From NCBI GenBank assembly GCA_913775305.1, contig CAJYIY010000011.1, forward strand, positions 1-64,000: a stretch of 64,000 nucleotides of DNA, read 5' to 3'. Shown here in pieces: positions 9,124 to 19,198 of the stretch (position 1 is the first letter of the stretch; every line of letters begins with the position of its first letter). The notes under the pieces are model-generated. The model was not told the DNA's origin. It did not search any database and saw only the letters and a program-made list of their open reading frames with translations. The position numbers and the translations under genes were made by a program. The stretch comes from an uncultured Erwinia sp. (GTDB lineage: Bacteria; Pseudomonadota; Gammaproteobacteria; Enterobacterales; Enterobacteriaceae).

Positions 9124-9961
9124 TGTTGATACGCTGATTGTGGCGGACGATCTGAAGATTTCCGCATCCGGCGGCGCGACGCTGGTTAACAATATCAGCT
9201 TTACTCTTGGACGCGAGCGCGTGGCGCTGGTTGGAGAGTCCGGTTCTGGTAAATCGCTGACCGCCCGCAGTCTGATGGGCTTGCTCTCCCCTTCTCTGCA
9301 TCTGCAGGCGCGCACGTTGAGTATTGCCGGTGAAAACGCACTGACGCTGAGCGAACGTCGCTGGAGCCAGCTGCGCGGCAGTCAGCTGGGCATGGTGATG
9401 CAGGACCCGAAATATGCCCTTAACCCGATGCGTACCATCGGCTGGCAGGTAGCGGAACCGCTTAAACTGCACGGTCGCTTCAGCCGCAGCGAAATCAAAG
9501 AGAAAGTCTGCGATATCCTGTCGGCAGTGGGGCTGCCGCAGCCTGCTCAGCTGATGGAACGCTATCCGCACCAGCTTTCCGGCGGGATGGGTCAGCGTGT
9601 CATGCTGGCGATGGCGCTGATTGCAGAACCGCGGTTCCTGATTGCCGATGAGCCAACCTCGGCACTCGATCATGCTATGCGCGATCAGGTACTGAGACTG
9701 ATCCGCCAGCTGGTGGAGGATCGCAACATGGGCCTGCTGCTGATCAGCCATGATTTACAGCAGGTTTCCGAACACTGTGAGCGGGTGATGGTGATGTATC
9801 AGGGCGATATTATCGACACCCTGCCTGCCGCCGATTTACCGACAGCCACGCATCCCTACACCCGAACGCTGTGGTCGTGTCGGCCGGGTAAATCCACTCG
9901 CGGCAAGCTGCTTCCGGTGCTGGATCGCGCTGCGCTGAGCGCAGGAGGCAAACATGATTAA
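9113..9961 (+). CDS. ABC transporter ATPase, DppD/OppD type
   Basis: Cytoplasmic ATP-binding subunit. Walker A is GESGSGKS (near residue 45), the Q-loop lies in MVMQDPKYALNP, the signature is LSGGMGQRV (with Met where Gln is commoner), Walker B is FLIADEPTSALD and the switch histidine is in LLISHD. The C-terminal tail HPYTRTLWSCRPGK is the short peptide-transporter extension, without the Cys cluster seen in many OppD proteins. The ATG at 9113 lies inside the end of the upstream permease gene; GTG at 9116 is an alternative. It overlaps the next ATPase by 8 bases. Confidence 0.9.
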   Translation: MVTNVDTLIVADDLKISASGGATLVNNISFTLGRERVALVGESGSGKSLTARSLMGLLSPSLHLQARTLSIAGENALTLSERRWSQLRGSQLGMVMQDPKYALNPMRTIGWQVAEPLKLHGRFSRSEIKEKVCDILSAVGLPQPAQLMERYPHQLSGGMGQRVMLAMALIAEPRFLIADEPTSALDHAMRDQVLRLIRQLVEDRNMGLLLISHDLQQVSEHCERVMVMYQGDIIDTLPAADLPTATHPYTRTLWSCRPGKSTRGKLLPVLDRAALSAGGKHD

Positions 9962-10619
9962 GTTAGACCAGCTGAGCGTTGCCCATCGTCAGGGCTACGA
10001 GATGCGCACCGTAGTAGAGGATGTCACGCTGTCAGTTAGCGCCGGTGAGTGTTTCGGCCTGGTTGGCCCGTCCGGCTGCGGAAAATCCTCGCTGCTGTGG
10101 GTGATGGCCGGGCTGAATCCACACTTTCAGGGAACTCTGCGACTGGCCGACCACCTGGCCGAGCCGGGTCAGCCCTTTAAGGGTCAGCTACGCCGCGACG
10201 TGCAGATGGTCTTCCAGGATCCCTATGCCTCGCTGCACCCACGCCATCGCCTGCGGCGCACGCTGGCCGAACCGCTGAAGTTACTGAAGGTGGATAACGT
10301 CAACGATCGCATTGATGACGGTTTCCGCCACGTTGGTCTGGATCCGGCGATGGCCGATCGCTATCCGCACCAGCTCTCCGGCGGTCAGCGCCAGCGCGTA
10401 GCTATCGTGCGCGCGCTGCTGCTGCAGCCAAAGATCCTGCTGCTGGATGAGCCGACCTCCGCGCTGGATATGTCGGTGCAGGCCGAGATCCTGAATCTGC
10501 TCAATCAGCTTAAGCAGCAGGATAATCTGACAATGGTGCTGGTGAGTCACGATCCCGATGTGATCGATCATATGTGCGATCGCGCGGTGCATATGAATAA
10601 AGGACGGATCGTCAGCTAA
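9954..10619 (+). CDS. ABC transporter ATPase, DppF/OppF type (short form)
   Basis: Second ATP-binding subunit, forming a heterodimer with the preceding one. Walker A is GPSGCGKSS, the Q-loop lies in MVFQDPYASLHP, the signature is LSGGQRQRV, Walker B is ILLLDEPTSALD and the H-loop LVSHD. At 221 aa it ends shortly after the H-loop domain and lacks the C-terminal extension found in typical 300-plus-residue OppF/DppF proteins. Such compact forms occur in nickel and opine-type transporters, which keeps the substrate open. AGGAGG precedes the ATG. Confidence 0.9.
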   Translation: MIKLDQLSVAHRQGYEMRTVVEDVTLSVSAGECFGLVGPSGCGKSSLLWVMAGLNPHFQGTLRLADHLAEPGQPFKGQLRRDVQMVFQDPYASLHPRHRLRRTLAEPLKLLKVDNVNDRIDDGFRHVGLDPAMADRYPHQLSGGQRQRVAIVRALLLQPKILLLDEPTSALDMSVQAEILNLLNQLKQQDNLTMVLVSHDPDVIDHMCDRAVHMNKGRIVS

Positions 10620-10729
10620 CCTTTTGATCTGCAATTATGTTATTCAGCTAACCTTAGTCAGATCCGGCATTTCAGATTGCGTGTGACGCGCTTATAGTCC
10701 TGATATATCCCCTATTTCAGGACATCTCA

Positions 10730-12310
10730 ATGCGAAGAATTGCTCCACTGGCACTGGCCTGCGCCCTGGTTGCTGGACACCCGGCGCAGGCGGCAACGCC
10801 TGCTGATACGCTGATTGTCGCTCTCTCACTTGACGGCATTATCAGCTTCGATCCGGCAGAAAGTTTTGAAACGGTCAGCAACAGCAGTCTGAGAAACGTC
10901 TATCAAACCCTGGTCACGCCGGACATCGACGATCCACGCAGGCTGGCTCCGGCTCTGGCCACCGAATGGCAGGCAGGCAGCAGCGAGCACAGCCTGCTGT
11001 TTACCCTGAAGCCGGACGCAAAGTTCGTCAGCGGCAACCCGGTTACCAGCAGGGACGTGATCTACTCGCTTACCCGCGCGGTGAAACTCAACAAAACTCC
11101 GGCGTTTATCCTGGCGCAATTGGGCTGGACGCCGGAGAACATTGACGCTCAGTTCACCGCTCGCGACGACCGCCAGCTGGAAATCCGCTGGACCACGCCT
11201 GTCGGACAGGACCTGGCCCTGCGCCTGCTGACCTCACCGATCGCCTCGGTCGTGGACAGCAAACAGGTGCAGCAGCACGCACAGGGGGATGACTTTGGTA
11301 ACGGCTGGCTACATACCCACTCTGCGGGCAGCGGCGCATATACCATTCGAAACTATGTACCGCAGCAGGCGCTGGTGCTGGAACAGAACCCGTATGCACA
11401 GACGGCTCCGCACCTGAAGCGGGTGATCCTGAAAAGCGTGACCGACGCCGGATCGCGGCGGCTGCTGCTGGAAAAAGGCGATGCCGATGTCGCCTACGAT
11501 CTCGGTGCCGACCAGTTCGCGGCGTTAAAACAGCAGGGCAACGTTAACGTAGCCAGTTTTCCCTCCAGCCTGATTTATTATCTCGGCTTTAATACACAGG
11601 ACAGGCAGCAGCCGGCGCTGGGTAACCCGGCGCTGTGGCAGGCAGCACGCTGGCTGGTGGACTATAAGTCCATTTCCGGGCAGTTGCTGAAAGGACAGTA
11701 CCAGATTCATCAGACCTTTCTGCCTGCCGGCTTTGACGGTGCGCTGACTGGCGAACCGTTCCACTACGATGTGGAAAAAGCCAAAGCCATTCTGGCAAAG
11801 GCCGGGATCAAACCGGGCACGCGTTTTGCCTTAACCATCGTTAATCAACCGCCATACAGCGATGTGGCGCAGGCGTTACAGGCCAGCTTTGCCAAAGCGG
11901 ATATTCAGCTGGATATTCAGCCGGTAGCGGAAGCCGAGCTGTGGAGCAAGATGCGCAGCCGCAACTTTCAGTCAATCTTTATCTACTGGGGCGCGGACTA
12001 CGTAGATGCCAACAGTAATGCCAGCACCTTTGCGTATAACGTTCCCGGCGGGCCAAAAACTCTGGCCTGGCGCGTCGGCTGGACCATACCTGACCTGAGT
12101 GCACGCACGCGAGAAGCCGCCGCCGAGAGCGATGTGAAGAAGCGAACGGCGCTGTATCAGCAGCTACAACTGGATATTCAGCAGAATTCACCGTTCGTCG
12201 TCACATTGCAGGGTCAGAAGCAGGTTGGATTGGGCAAACACATTCAGGGTGCATATCAGGGAATTGGCGTCAGCCTGCTCTACTTCGATCGCGTAAGTAA
12301 GAAAAGCTGA
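10730..12310 (+). CDS. ABC transporter substrate-binding protein, family 5, copy 2
   Basis: Second binding protein, 526 aa, clearly paralogous to the one at 5640. Both share the start PADTLIV/VIA..., the block AFILAQLGWT, the stretch HQTFLP/HQSFLP and an almost identical KAKAILAKAG/KAREILAKAG segment. The signal peptide ends near residue 21. A 110-base gap separates it from the ATPase and contains a promoter-like TTATAG, so it may be expressed apart from the operon. It could give the same membrane complex a second specificity. A perfect 11-bp hairpin follows the stop. Confidence 0.9.
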   Translation: MRRIAPLALACALVAGHPAQAATPADTLIVALSLDGIISFDPAESFETVSNSSLRNVYQTLVTPDIDDPRRLAPALATEWQAGSSEHSLLFTLKPDAKFVSGNPVTSRDVIYSLTRAVKLNKTPAFILAQLGWTPENIDAQFTARDDRQLEIRWTTPVGQDLALRLLTSPIASVVDSKQVQQHAQGDDFGNGWLHTHSAGSGAYTIRNYVPQQALVLEQNPYAQTAPHLKRVILKSVTDAGSRRLLLEKGDADVAYDLGADQFAALKQQGNVNVASFPSSLIYYLGFNTQDRQQPALGNPALWQAARWLVDYKSISGQLLKGQYQIHQTFLPAGFDGALTGEPFHYDVEKAKAILAKAGIKPGTRFALTIVNQPPYSDVAQALQASFAKADIQLDIQPVAEAELWSKMRSRNFQSIFIYWGADYVDANSNASTFAYNVPGGPKTLAWRVGWTIPDLSARTREAAAESDVKKRTALYQQLQLDIQQNSPFVVTLQGQKQVGLGKHIQGAYQGIGVSLLYFDRVSKKS

Positions 12311-12327
12311 AGCCGACTGCGGAGTTA

Positions 12328-12353
12328 GCGGGAACGGCGACTGCCGTTCCCGC
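12328..12353. terminator. Hairpin after the second binding-protein gene
   Basis: GCGGGAACGGC (12328-12338) pairs perfectly with GCCGTTCCCGC (12343-12353) across a four-base loop. There is no T run, so it may be a processing or Rho-dependent end rather than an intrinsic terminator. Confidence 0.5.
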
Positions 12354-12374
12354 AGGAATAACCAGCTACTTCAC

Positions 12375-12569
12375 TCAGGAAATAGCAGAATCTGAGGCGT
12401 GTTTGTTCTTATCTGCTTCGAAGTGGGCTTTAAACTGTTCATAAATCGAGATCATATTGCTGGCATCACCCTGTAAAGGGCTGAGTTTGCCGGCTCTGAC
12501 CAGCTCAATAACCAACTGGAGAGCAGCCTGCTTCGGGCTGCTGGATGGATGTGCAATTTCGTTCGACAT
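12375..12569 (-). CDS. Small protein of unknown function (64 aa)
   Basis: I do not recognise this protein. It begins MSNEIAHPSSSPKQAAL, has a predicted helix (QLVIELVRAGKL), a linker SPLQGDASN and a second helix (ISIYEQFKAHFEAD), and ends with a polar tail. It is soluble by composition and has no signal peptide. The ATG at 12569 has AGCGGA six bases upstream; the ATG two codons earlier is possible. It lies convergent to the ABC locus and is followed by no clear partner gene. The two-helix plan would suit a protein-binding adaptor, but that is speculation. Confidence 0.6.
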   Translation of the reverse strand: MSNEIAHPSSSPKQAALQLVIELVRAGKLSPLQGDASNMISIYEQFKAHFEADKNKHASDSAIS

Positions 12570-12772
12570 AATCATTCCGCTAACACAGTAAAAAGCGAAC
12601 TTTAGCAAGTTTAGCCGTTTTTCGTTACCCTTTTTGCTGCCTGAAAGTCTGCGCGGCCACACCTCACCGTTTTACCTGCCTGAACCCGACTAAGTTGTAC
12701 AAAAAAATAAAACTGTACAGCTTTAAAAAAAACGTTAAAGTTAACGCCGTAACGTATTGTGCATTTGCATAG

Positions 12773-12817
12773 CCTCGGAAAGTGCAGTTGGATTTCCACT
12801 TTCCGAGGTAATTTTTT
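12773..12817 (+). terminator. Strong orphan intrinsic terminator (attenuator or sRNA end)
   Basis: CCTCGGAAAGTG (12773-12784) pairs perfectly with CACTTTCCGAGG (12797-12808), followed by TAATTTTTT. No plus-strand gene ends here: the nearest one upstream stops at 12310 and a minus-strand gene intervenes. The KTSC gene starts 110 bases downstream. It could end a small RNA or attenuate a leader. Confidence 0.75.
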
Positions 12818-12928
12818 CCCGCCTGATGTTAACTCGATCCCAGAAAAATAATAAATTGATCGGAAACAATGCCAAAAACCCCCCGGTAGTCTAAATTTTA
12901 ACCACCCCAAACAGCCGAGAGGTACAGA

Positions 12929-13132
12929 ATGAAACGACAATCCGTAGCCTCATCCGTTATTCGAACCGTGGCCTACGACATGGAAAAACGGATTCTCGAG
13001 GTAGAAACGCTGAAGCATGGAACGCTGACCTACAACAACGTTCCCCTGAGTGCCTGGCACTTCTTTATGGCGGCTCCGTCGAAGGGACTCTTTTTTTACG
13101 AACGGATAAAGCAGCATTATCCGCAGCACTGA
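12929..13132 (+). CDS. KTSC-domain protein (67 aa)
   Basis: Short protein made almost entirely of a KTSC domain (PF13619): SSVIRTVAYDMEKRILEVE, then GTLTYNNVPLSAWHFFMAAPS and a final FFYERIKQHYP. The domain is named after the KTSC motif at the C-terminus of lysyl-tRNA-synthetase-related proteins; in solitary form its function is unknown. AGAGGT lies eight bases before the ATG. The gene lies downstream of an orphan terminator-like hairpin, so its expression may depend on read-through. Confidence 0.85.
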   Translation: MKRQSVASSVIRTVAYDMEKRILEVETLKHGTLTYNNVPLSAWHFFMAAPSKGLFFYERIKQHYPQH

Positions 13133-13310
13133 TTGTTATCACCGGCGGGATCAGCTGACCCGCCGGACAGATACCCTGCACCGGCATTCTCCCCGTTCAA
13201 CGCTGCACTTTGAAAGAAGACTGATTTATCCCTGTTTGGCGGCCCCCTGCGCTATGATGACCCGATTAACAGGTAATCTCAGGTTACATTCCGCTTAATA
13301 AGGACGTCTG

Positions 13311-13565
13311 ATGCTCTCAAACCCTCATCAATCCCCTTCCCGCGCTTCTCAGTTGATGGCCCTGATTATCCTTACGCTGGGCTGCAGCATCATATCTTTT
13401 GGCAGCCATGCCGAAAACGTTACCGTTGCGCTCAGCCAGGAACAGAACGGCGGTGAGGCGGGACGGGCCTGCATTTATGTGTATCAGGGCAAGGCGGAAT
13501 TTCGTCGGGTAAAGGCAGATGAAAGCTGTCCAGCGGAGATCGTGGTGGATCGCCTGACGCATTAA
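13311..13565 (+). CDS. Small exported protein of unknown function (84 aa)
   Basis: Predicted secreted or periplasmic protein. A hydrophobic stretch (LMALIILTLGCSIISFG) followed by SHA before ENVTVAL fits a signal peptide cleaved near residue 34. The mature part, about 50 residues, has two cysteines (in GRACIYVYQG and DESCPAEIV) that could form one disulfide. AAGGAC lies seven bases before the ATG. It vaguely resembles DUF1496-type small exported proteins in its C-Y-x-Q-G element, but I cannot assign a family. A GC-rich hairpin without T run follows (13594-13615). Confidence 0.65.
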   Translation: MLSNPHQSPSRASQLMALIILTLGCSIISFGSHAENVTVALSQEQNGGEAGRACIYVYQGKAEFRRVKADESCPAEIVVDRLTH

Positions 13566-13656
13566 AAACGATGGGTAAAGTGTGGCTCAATGGCCGCCCG
13601 GTTGATACCGGGCGGACCGCTGACGCCGGTGACAATCGCACCGGTTGACGGCAGGG

Positions 13657-13887
13657 TCAGTAACCTGCCTCCGCAAATTTATGCGGCTGGTTAATTGCCC
13701 TGCGGGCAATCCAGTACAGTAAAATACGTTCGTCATCTTTATCCTGGTCGGCCATAGATAACAGCTTCAGTCCAAGCGTTGATTTGTTGACGGGCTGTCC
13801 GTTAACGCTGAGGTCAACCACTGCCTTACCGATGATGCTGCACACTTCCTCTTCGTTTGAAATAGGCAAATCTGTTTCGTCGAACAT
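13657..13887 (-). CDS. Small protein, weakly YmgB/AriR-like (76 aa)
   Basis: Acidic soluble protein. The core EEEVCSIIGKAVVDLSVNGQ, then PVNKSTLGLKLL, recalls the E. coli AriR (YmgB) pattern G-Q-A-V-x-x-L-x-x-x-G-x-x-V-N, with a similar two-helix spacing, but the match is weak. GGAGGAGACA directly before the ATG at 13887 is a very strong ribosome binding site and rejects the longer TTG frame. If correct, it is the second member of this family in the window, after the gene at 3023. Function unknown otherwise. Confidence 0.6.
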   Translation of the reverse strand: MFDETDLPISNEEEVCSIIGKAVVDLSVNGQPVNKSTLGLKLLSMADQDKDDERILLYWIARRAINQPHKFAEAGY

Positions 13888-14118
13888 TGTCTCCTCCTCG
13901 TTGGTCAAATATAAAGCATAGCGTATCTGCGGCCGTTGCCCAACAGAGTCGGAATAATCGTGACAGCGGCTAAATCCGTCATGAATATGCGGACTGGAGA
14001 ATTGACTGGAATGTGCGGTAGCCTGTTGAAAACACTGGCGGGGTAAGACCTGTAAACGCTATTGTGTCCCTTATAGCCTATACTGACAGGTGACCTCTAT
14101 CTGCCAAAGGAGTGAGCA

Positions 14119-14289
14119 ATGCTAATCGGCTTCGTATTACTCGTCAGCGCCTGCGGTCATGATGCCTGTGACGCGTTACCGGTCTCAGAACATATTTTCC
14201 CTACGCGAGCGGCGTGTGAACAGATGGCAGAACGGATCCATGAGCGTCGCCCTACGGCGGTGCTCCTTTGTGGAGAAGTCTATCGTTAG
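14119..14289 (+). CDS. Predicted cysteine-rich small exported protein (56 aa)
   Basis: ORF with AAAGGAG seven bases before its ATG. The translation starts MLIGFVLLVSACGHDAC and continues to a stop at 14287-14289. Four cysteines are spaced C12, C17, C33 and C51, and a short hydrophobic N-terminus leads into VSAC, a possible lipobox with a very short signal. The cysteine spacing recalls the small YebW/DUF1482 proteins of enterobacteria, but the sequence match is poor. I judge it real from the ribosome binding site and composition. Confidence 0.5.
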   Translation: MLIGFVLLVSACGHDACDALPVSEHIFPTRAACEQMAERIHERRPTAVLLCGEVYR

Positions 14290-14393
14290 CGAGACAGCAG
14301 GCGACACCGAACGCCTTAAAAATGACCAGAGGGATACCTGATGGCATCCCCCGGCGCTGCCCGATAGCGGGCTGCGGCAACGCTTTATCGTCT

Positions 14394-14771
14394 TCAGAAC
14401 AGCAGTGACACCAGCCAGAAACCGGCAATGGTCATCAGTAACGATCCGATAACGTGGACCAGCACCGAGGTTAACGCCCAAAGATAATTCCCTGCCTGCA
14501 ACAGCGTCACGACTTCCAGCGAGAACGTTGAGAACGTGGTCATGCCACCGCACAGTCCGGTGGTGATCAGCAGTTTCCATGCCGGATCCAGCTGCGGATT
14601 GCGGAGAAACCACGCCATTGCCGCACCGATAATCAGCCCACCCGCCAGGTTAACCAGCAGCGTGCCGGGCGGCAAATTAGGAAACAGTGAATTTAATCGC
14701 ACGGCCAGTAGCCAGCGGATCACACAGCCAGCGCAACCGCCAATCATGACGGCCAGTAAAGGTTTAAGCAT
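14394..14771 (-). CDS. crcB: CrcB/Fluc fluoride channel
   Basis: Small four-helix membrane protein (125 aa) that forms dual-topology dimers and exports fluoride. Family marks are GGCAGCVIRWLL at the N-terminus, the loop GTLLVNLAGG, and GLCGGMTTFSTFSLE around residue 75, which carries the conserved Gly-x-x-Gly-x-x-Thr-Thr-Phe-Ser pore and sodium-binding region. A fluoride riboswitch lies directly upstream on the same strand, so the function is well supported. The gene appears monocistronic. Confidence 0.96.
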   Translation of the reverse strand: MLKPLLAVMIGGCAGCVIRWLLAVRLNSLFPNLPPGTLLVNLAGGLIIGAAMAWFLRNPQLDPAWKLLITTGLCGGMTTFSTFSLEVVTLLQAGNYLWALTSVLVHVIGSLLMTIAGFWLVSLLF

Positions 14772-14857
14772 ACAATCCTCAGCACTCTCAGGGCGGGGTG
14801 CCAGCTGGCATAAAGCAAACAGCCTGACACGCCGACCTCGTGTTAACGGTCAGGGTT

Positions 14858-14922
14858 ATCAGGCGTCATTAGCCCCTTTCGGGCAGGGCGGTTGGGAAAG
14901 GTGGAACACCATCACCTTGTGT
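14858..14922 (-). promoter_or_regulatory. Fluoride (crcB) riboswitch
   Basis: On the minus strand the aptamer reads GGTGATGGTGTTCCACC, then AACCGCC, a CCCGAAAGGGG hairpin and GGCTAATGACGCCT. These are the conserved words of the crcB-motif fluoride riboswitch in the right order and spacing. A downstream CCTGAC...GTCAGG stem (about 14852-14821) before the crcB ATG is a likely part of the expression platform. Confidence 0.92.
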
Positions 14923-15086
14923 ATCCCAAGATAATCAGTCACTGCCGCTTTTGCAACAGTCAGCTTCGGACAACAGCACCGTCCCCGCTATTCAGACGCT
15001 ATTCAGATAGCGGAGCAGCATCTTCAGCAGCCGGGCGGCCTCTGCAAACACGATGATTTTGCAGGTCGCCCGGTCCTTCAGCCAGA
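14923..15086. other. Intergenic region between gatY and crcB
   Basis: It should contain the crcB promoter and the 3' end of the gat transcript. It holds imperfect inverted repeats, for example CCGCTAT...ATAGCGG at 14993-15015 and a GGGCGACC/GGCCGCCC pair near 15030-15075, but no clear intrinsic terminator and no ORF. Confidence 0.4.
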
Positions 15087-17005
<1,919 letters not shown>

Positions 17006-17041
17006 GAGTGAACTCCAGAATGGCGGGGACTCCCCCGCAGT

Positions 17042-18415
17042 TTATTCAGACAGGGTTTGACTGTTGGAAAGCGTGGACTCCGCCAGCGTGTTGTCGCGGC
17101 GGGCACGGCGCCACGTCAGCAATACACCGGCGAAATAAATCAGGCCGACGATCACCAGTGCCGTGACGTTTTGCCACGTGAGGAGCTGAATCAGCAGGTA
17201 GGTGATCGGTGAACCACCCTGATCCATCGAGGCCACCTGCCCTCCTGCCTTCAGCGCCCCAGCGTTGGCTGCCAGCTGGGTATGCAGCCCGATGGTCTGG
17301 GTGGCAATCCACAGCGTGATGCTCATAATGACCGTGCCGGAAATCAGCGTGCGGAACAGGTTACCCTGATGAACCGCCACCGCCATCGCCACGAAGAAAC
17401 CGATCGTCGCCAGGTCGCCAAACGGCAGGACTTTATTACCCGGAAGAACAACGGCAATCAGGATAGTCAGCGGGATAAAAATCAGACTGGCAGATACCAC
17501 CGAGGTTTGTCCCAGCAGCAGCGCAGGGTCAAGTCCAATAAGAAACGCCTGGCCGCCAAATCGGGCCTGCAGGCGTTTACGGGCATGCTTCGCAATCGGG
17601 TTGAGACCATCCATAATCGGTTTGATCACCCGCGGCATCAGTAGCATGACCGCCGCGGTTTTGACCGCCAGCTGAAGCACATTTTTCGCATCATAATGCG
17701 CCAGCAGACCAATAATGATCCCCATGATAAAACCGACCATTACCGGCTCGCCAAAGGCACCAAAGCGCTTTTGCACATCGTCAGCGCTGAAGTGGATGCG
17801 CCGCAGCCCCGGTATTTTTTCAATCAGCGTATCAACCAGAACCGCAATCGGCCCCAGGTAGGCGGAGGTGCCGTGCGGCACGGCGATACCGTCGAGATCG
17901 AAGAAGTTTTTCGTATCGCGGGCAAACCAGTCACCAAGCTTGTAGGCAAACGCCGCATGAACCACAACGCCAAGTATCCCCAGCCAGTAGGAGCCGGTGG
18001 CAATATGAACCATCGCGCCGGTAAAGGTCATATGCCAGATATTCCAGATATCGACATTCACCACCCGCGTCATCCGGGTTACCAGCATCAGAATGTTGAC
18101 CCCGATAGCGACAGGAATAGCGATCAGGGCAATCTGCGATGCCCAGGTCATCGGTGAAGATCCCGGCCAGCCGATGTCCACCACGTCAAGACCGATCTCA
18201 AAATTGGCCGCCATGGCTTTGGCGGCAGGGCCGATAGAGTCGAGCATCAGACCAATCACCAGTCCGATCCCGACAAAGCCAATACCGATATGCAGGCCCG
18301 ACTTAAAGGCCTCTCCCATTTTCATGCCCAGACTGACGGAGAAAATGATGATCACGAAGGGCAGCATGACCGTAGGCCCGAGATCGAGGATATAACGCAT
18401 GATTTCCGTAAACAT
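17042..18415 (-). CDS. gatC: Galactitol PTS enzyme IIC
   Basis: Membrane channel subunit of the galactitol phosphotransferase system (457 aa). It starts MFTEIMRYILDLGPTVMLPF and contains the PTS_EIIC type-4 hydrophobic segments, with the cytoplasmic stretch LDGIAVPHGTSAYLGP. It translocates and phosphorylates galactitol with phosphate passed from GatA through GatB. Four bases separate its start from the gatB stop. Confidence 0.95.
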   Translation of the reverse strand: MFTEIMRYILDLGPTVMLPFVIIIFSVSLGMKMGEAFKSGLHIGIGFVGIGLVIGLMLDSIGPAAKAMAANFEIGLDVVDIGWPGSSPMTWASQIALIAIPVAIGVNILMLVTRMTRVVNVDIWNIWHMTFTGAMVHIATGSYWLGILGVVVHAAFAYKLGDWFARDTKNFFDLDGIAVPHGTSAYLGPIAVLVDTLIEKIPGLRRIHFSADDVQKRFGAFGEPVMVGFIMGIIIGLLAHYDAKNVLQLAVKTAAVMLLMPRVIKPIMDGLNPIAKHARKRLQARFGGQAFLIGLDPALLLGQTSVVSASLIFIPLTILIAVVLPGNKVLPFGDLATIGFFVAMAVAVHQGNLFRTLISGTVIMSITLWIATQTIGLHTQLAANAGALKAGGQVASMDQGGSPITYLLIQLLTWQNVTALVIVGLIYFAGVLLTWRRARRDNTLAESTLSNSQTLSE

Positions 18416-18419
18416 GAGC

Positions 18420-18704
18420 TTACTCCTGCAAAATGGTCAGAATTTTTTCCCGCAGAGCGTCGATACCCACGCCGGAGATAAACGGCATGCCGTGTACCAC
18501 CGGAATGTTACCGAACGGGCGATCGACGCGCGCCGTCGTGCAGATCAGGTGAACGCCATCCATATAGGTTTCGATTTCATTGACCCGGCACTGAACCAGT
18601 TCAACGTCAATCTGGTTCTCAATGCACAGTTCTTTAATTTCCTCAGCGGCCATCGTGGAGGTGGCAACGGCGCCACCGCAGGCAACAATGATTTTGCGTT
18701 TCAT
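18420..18704 (-). CDS. gatB: Galactitol PTS enzyme IIB
   Basis: Cytosolic phosphocarrier of 94 aa with the active-site cysteine at residue 9 in [13 protein letters not shown], followed by the typical GatB fold. It takes phosphate from GatA and passes it to galactitol on GatC. Same strand and operon as gatC. Confidence 0.95.
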   Translation of the reverse strand: MKRKIIVACGGAVATSTMAAEEIKELCIENQIDVELVQCRVNEIETYMDGVHLICTTARVDRPFGNIPVVHGMPFISGVGIDALREKILTILQE

Positions 18705-18739
18705 TTTTTTATTCTCCGTTTGCAGGGACAGGGGTAATG

Positions 18740-19198
18740 CTATGCCGCAGCGGCCAGAATGCGCTCGCTGAAGCAGTGCGCCACATCGTCTTCCGCCGCG
18801 TTAAGCAGGCTGGTAATAAATTCCGGCTGTTGCAGCTGGCCAAACAGCGCCCGCAGCAGCTTGAGCTGTTCCTGCGGATGGGTGACCACCAGTGCGATAA
18901 TCAACTCGGCGTTAATGCTGCCGTCATCATCGGCCTGCTGGAACGCCACCGGTTTTCCCGGCCGGATCAGATAGATCGCGGGTGTAATGGCGTGTGAGAC
19001 GTCGCAGTGGGGGATCGCCACCGCGTGACCATCCAGCGCGATGCCGGTGGGCCAGCTAGCTTCACGTTCCAGCAGTGCAGCAGGATAGCTGTCGCGGCAC
19101 AGCCCCTCCTGCACCATTCGCTCTCCAATATGCCGGAGGGCATCAGTCGCACAGGCGAAATTTATCGCCGAGGAGACAATCAGGCGGTAGTCATGCAT
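18740..19198 (-). CDS. gatA: Galactitol PTS enzyme IIA
   Basis: Phosphoryl acceptor of 152 aa in the fructose/mannitol IIA superfamily. The active-site histidine lies in [11 protein letters not shown] (about residue 63). Phosphate comes from HPr and goes to GatB. The gene start overlaps the gatZ 3' end by 8 bases, which implies translational coupling. Confidence 0.94.
   Translation of the reverse strand: MHDYRLIVSSAINFACATDALRHIGERMVQEGLCRDSYPAALLEREASWPTGIALDGHAVAIPHCDVSHAITPAIYLIRPGKPVAFQQADDDGSINAELIIALVVTHPQEQLKLLRALFGQLQQPEFITSLLNAAEDDVAHCFSERILAAAA

Noticed and set aside
13594..13615. GC-rich hairpin CCGCCCGG/CCGGGCGG as an intrinsic terminator
   Set aside because: It lacks a T tract on either strand; I mention it only with the preceding gene.
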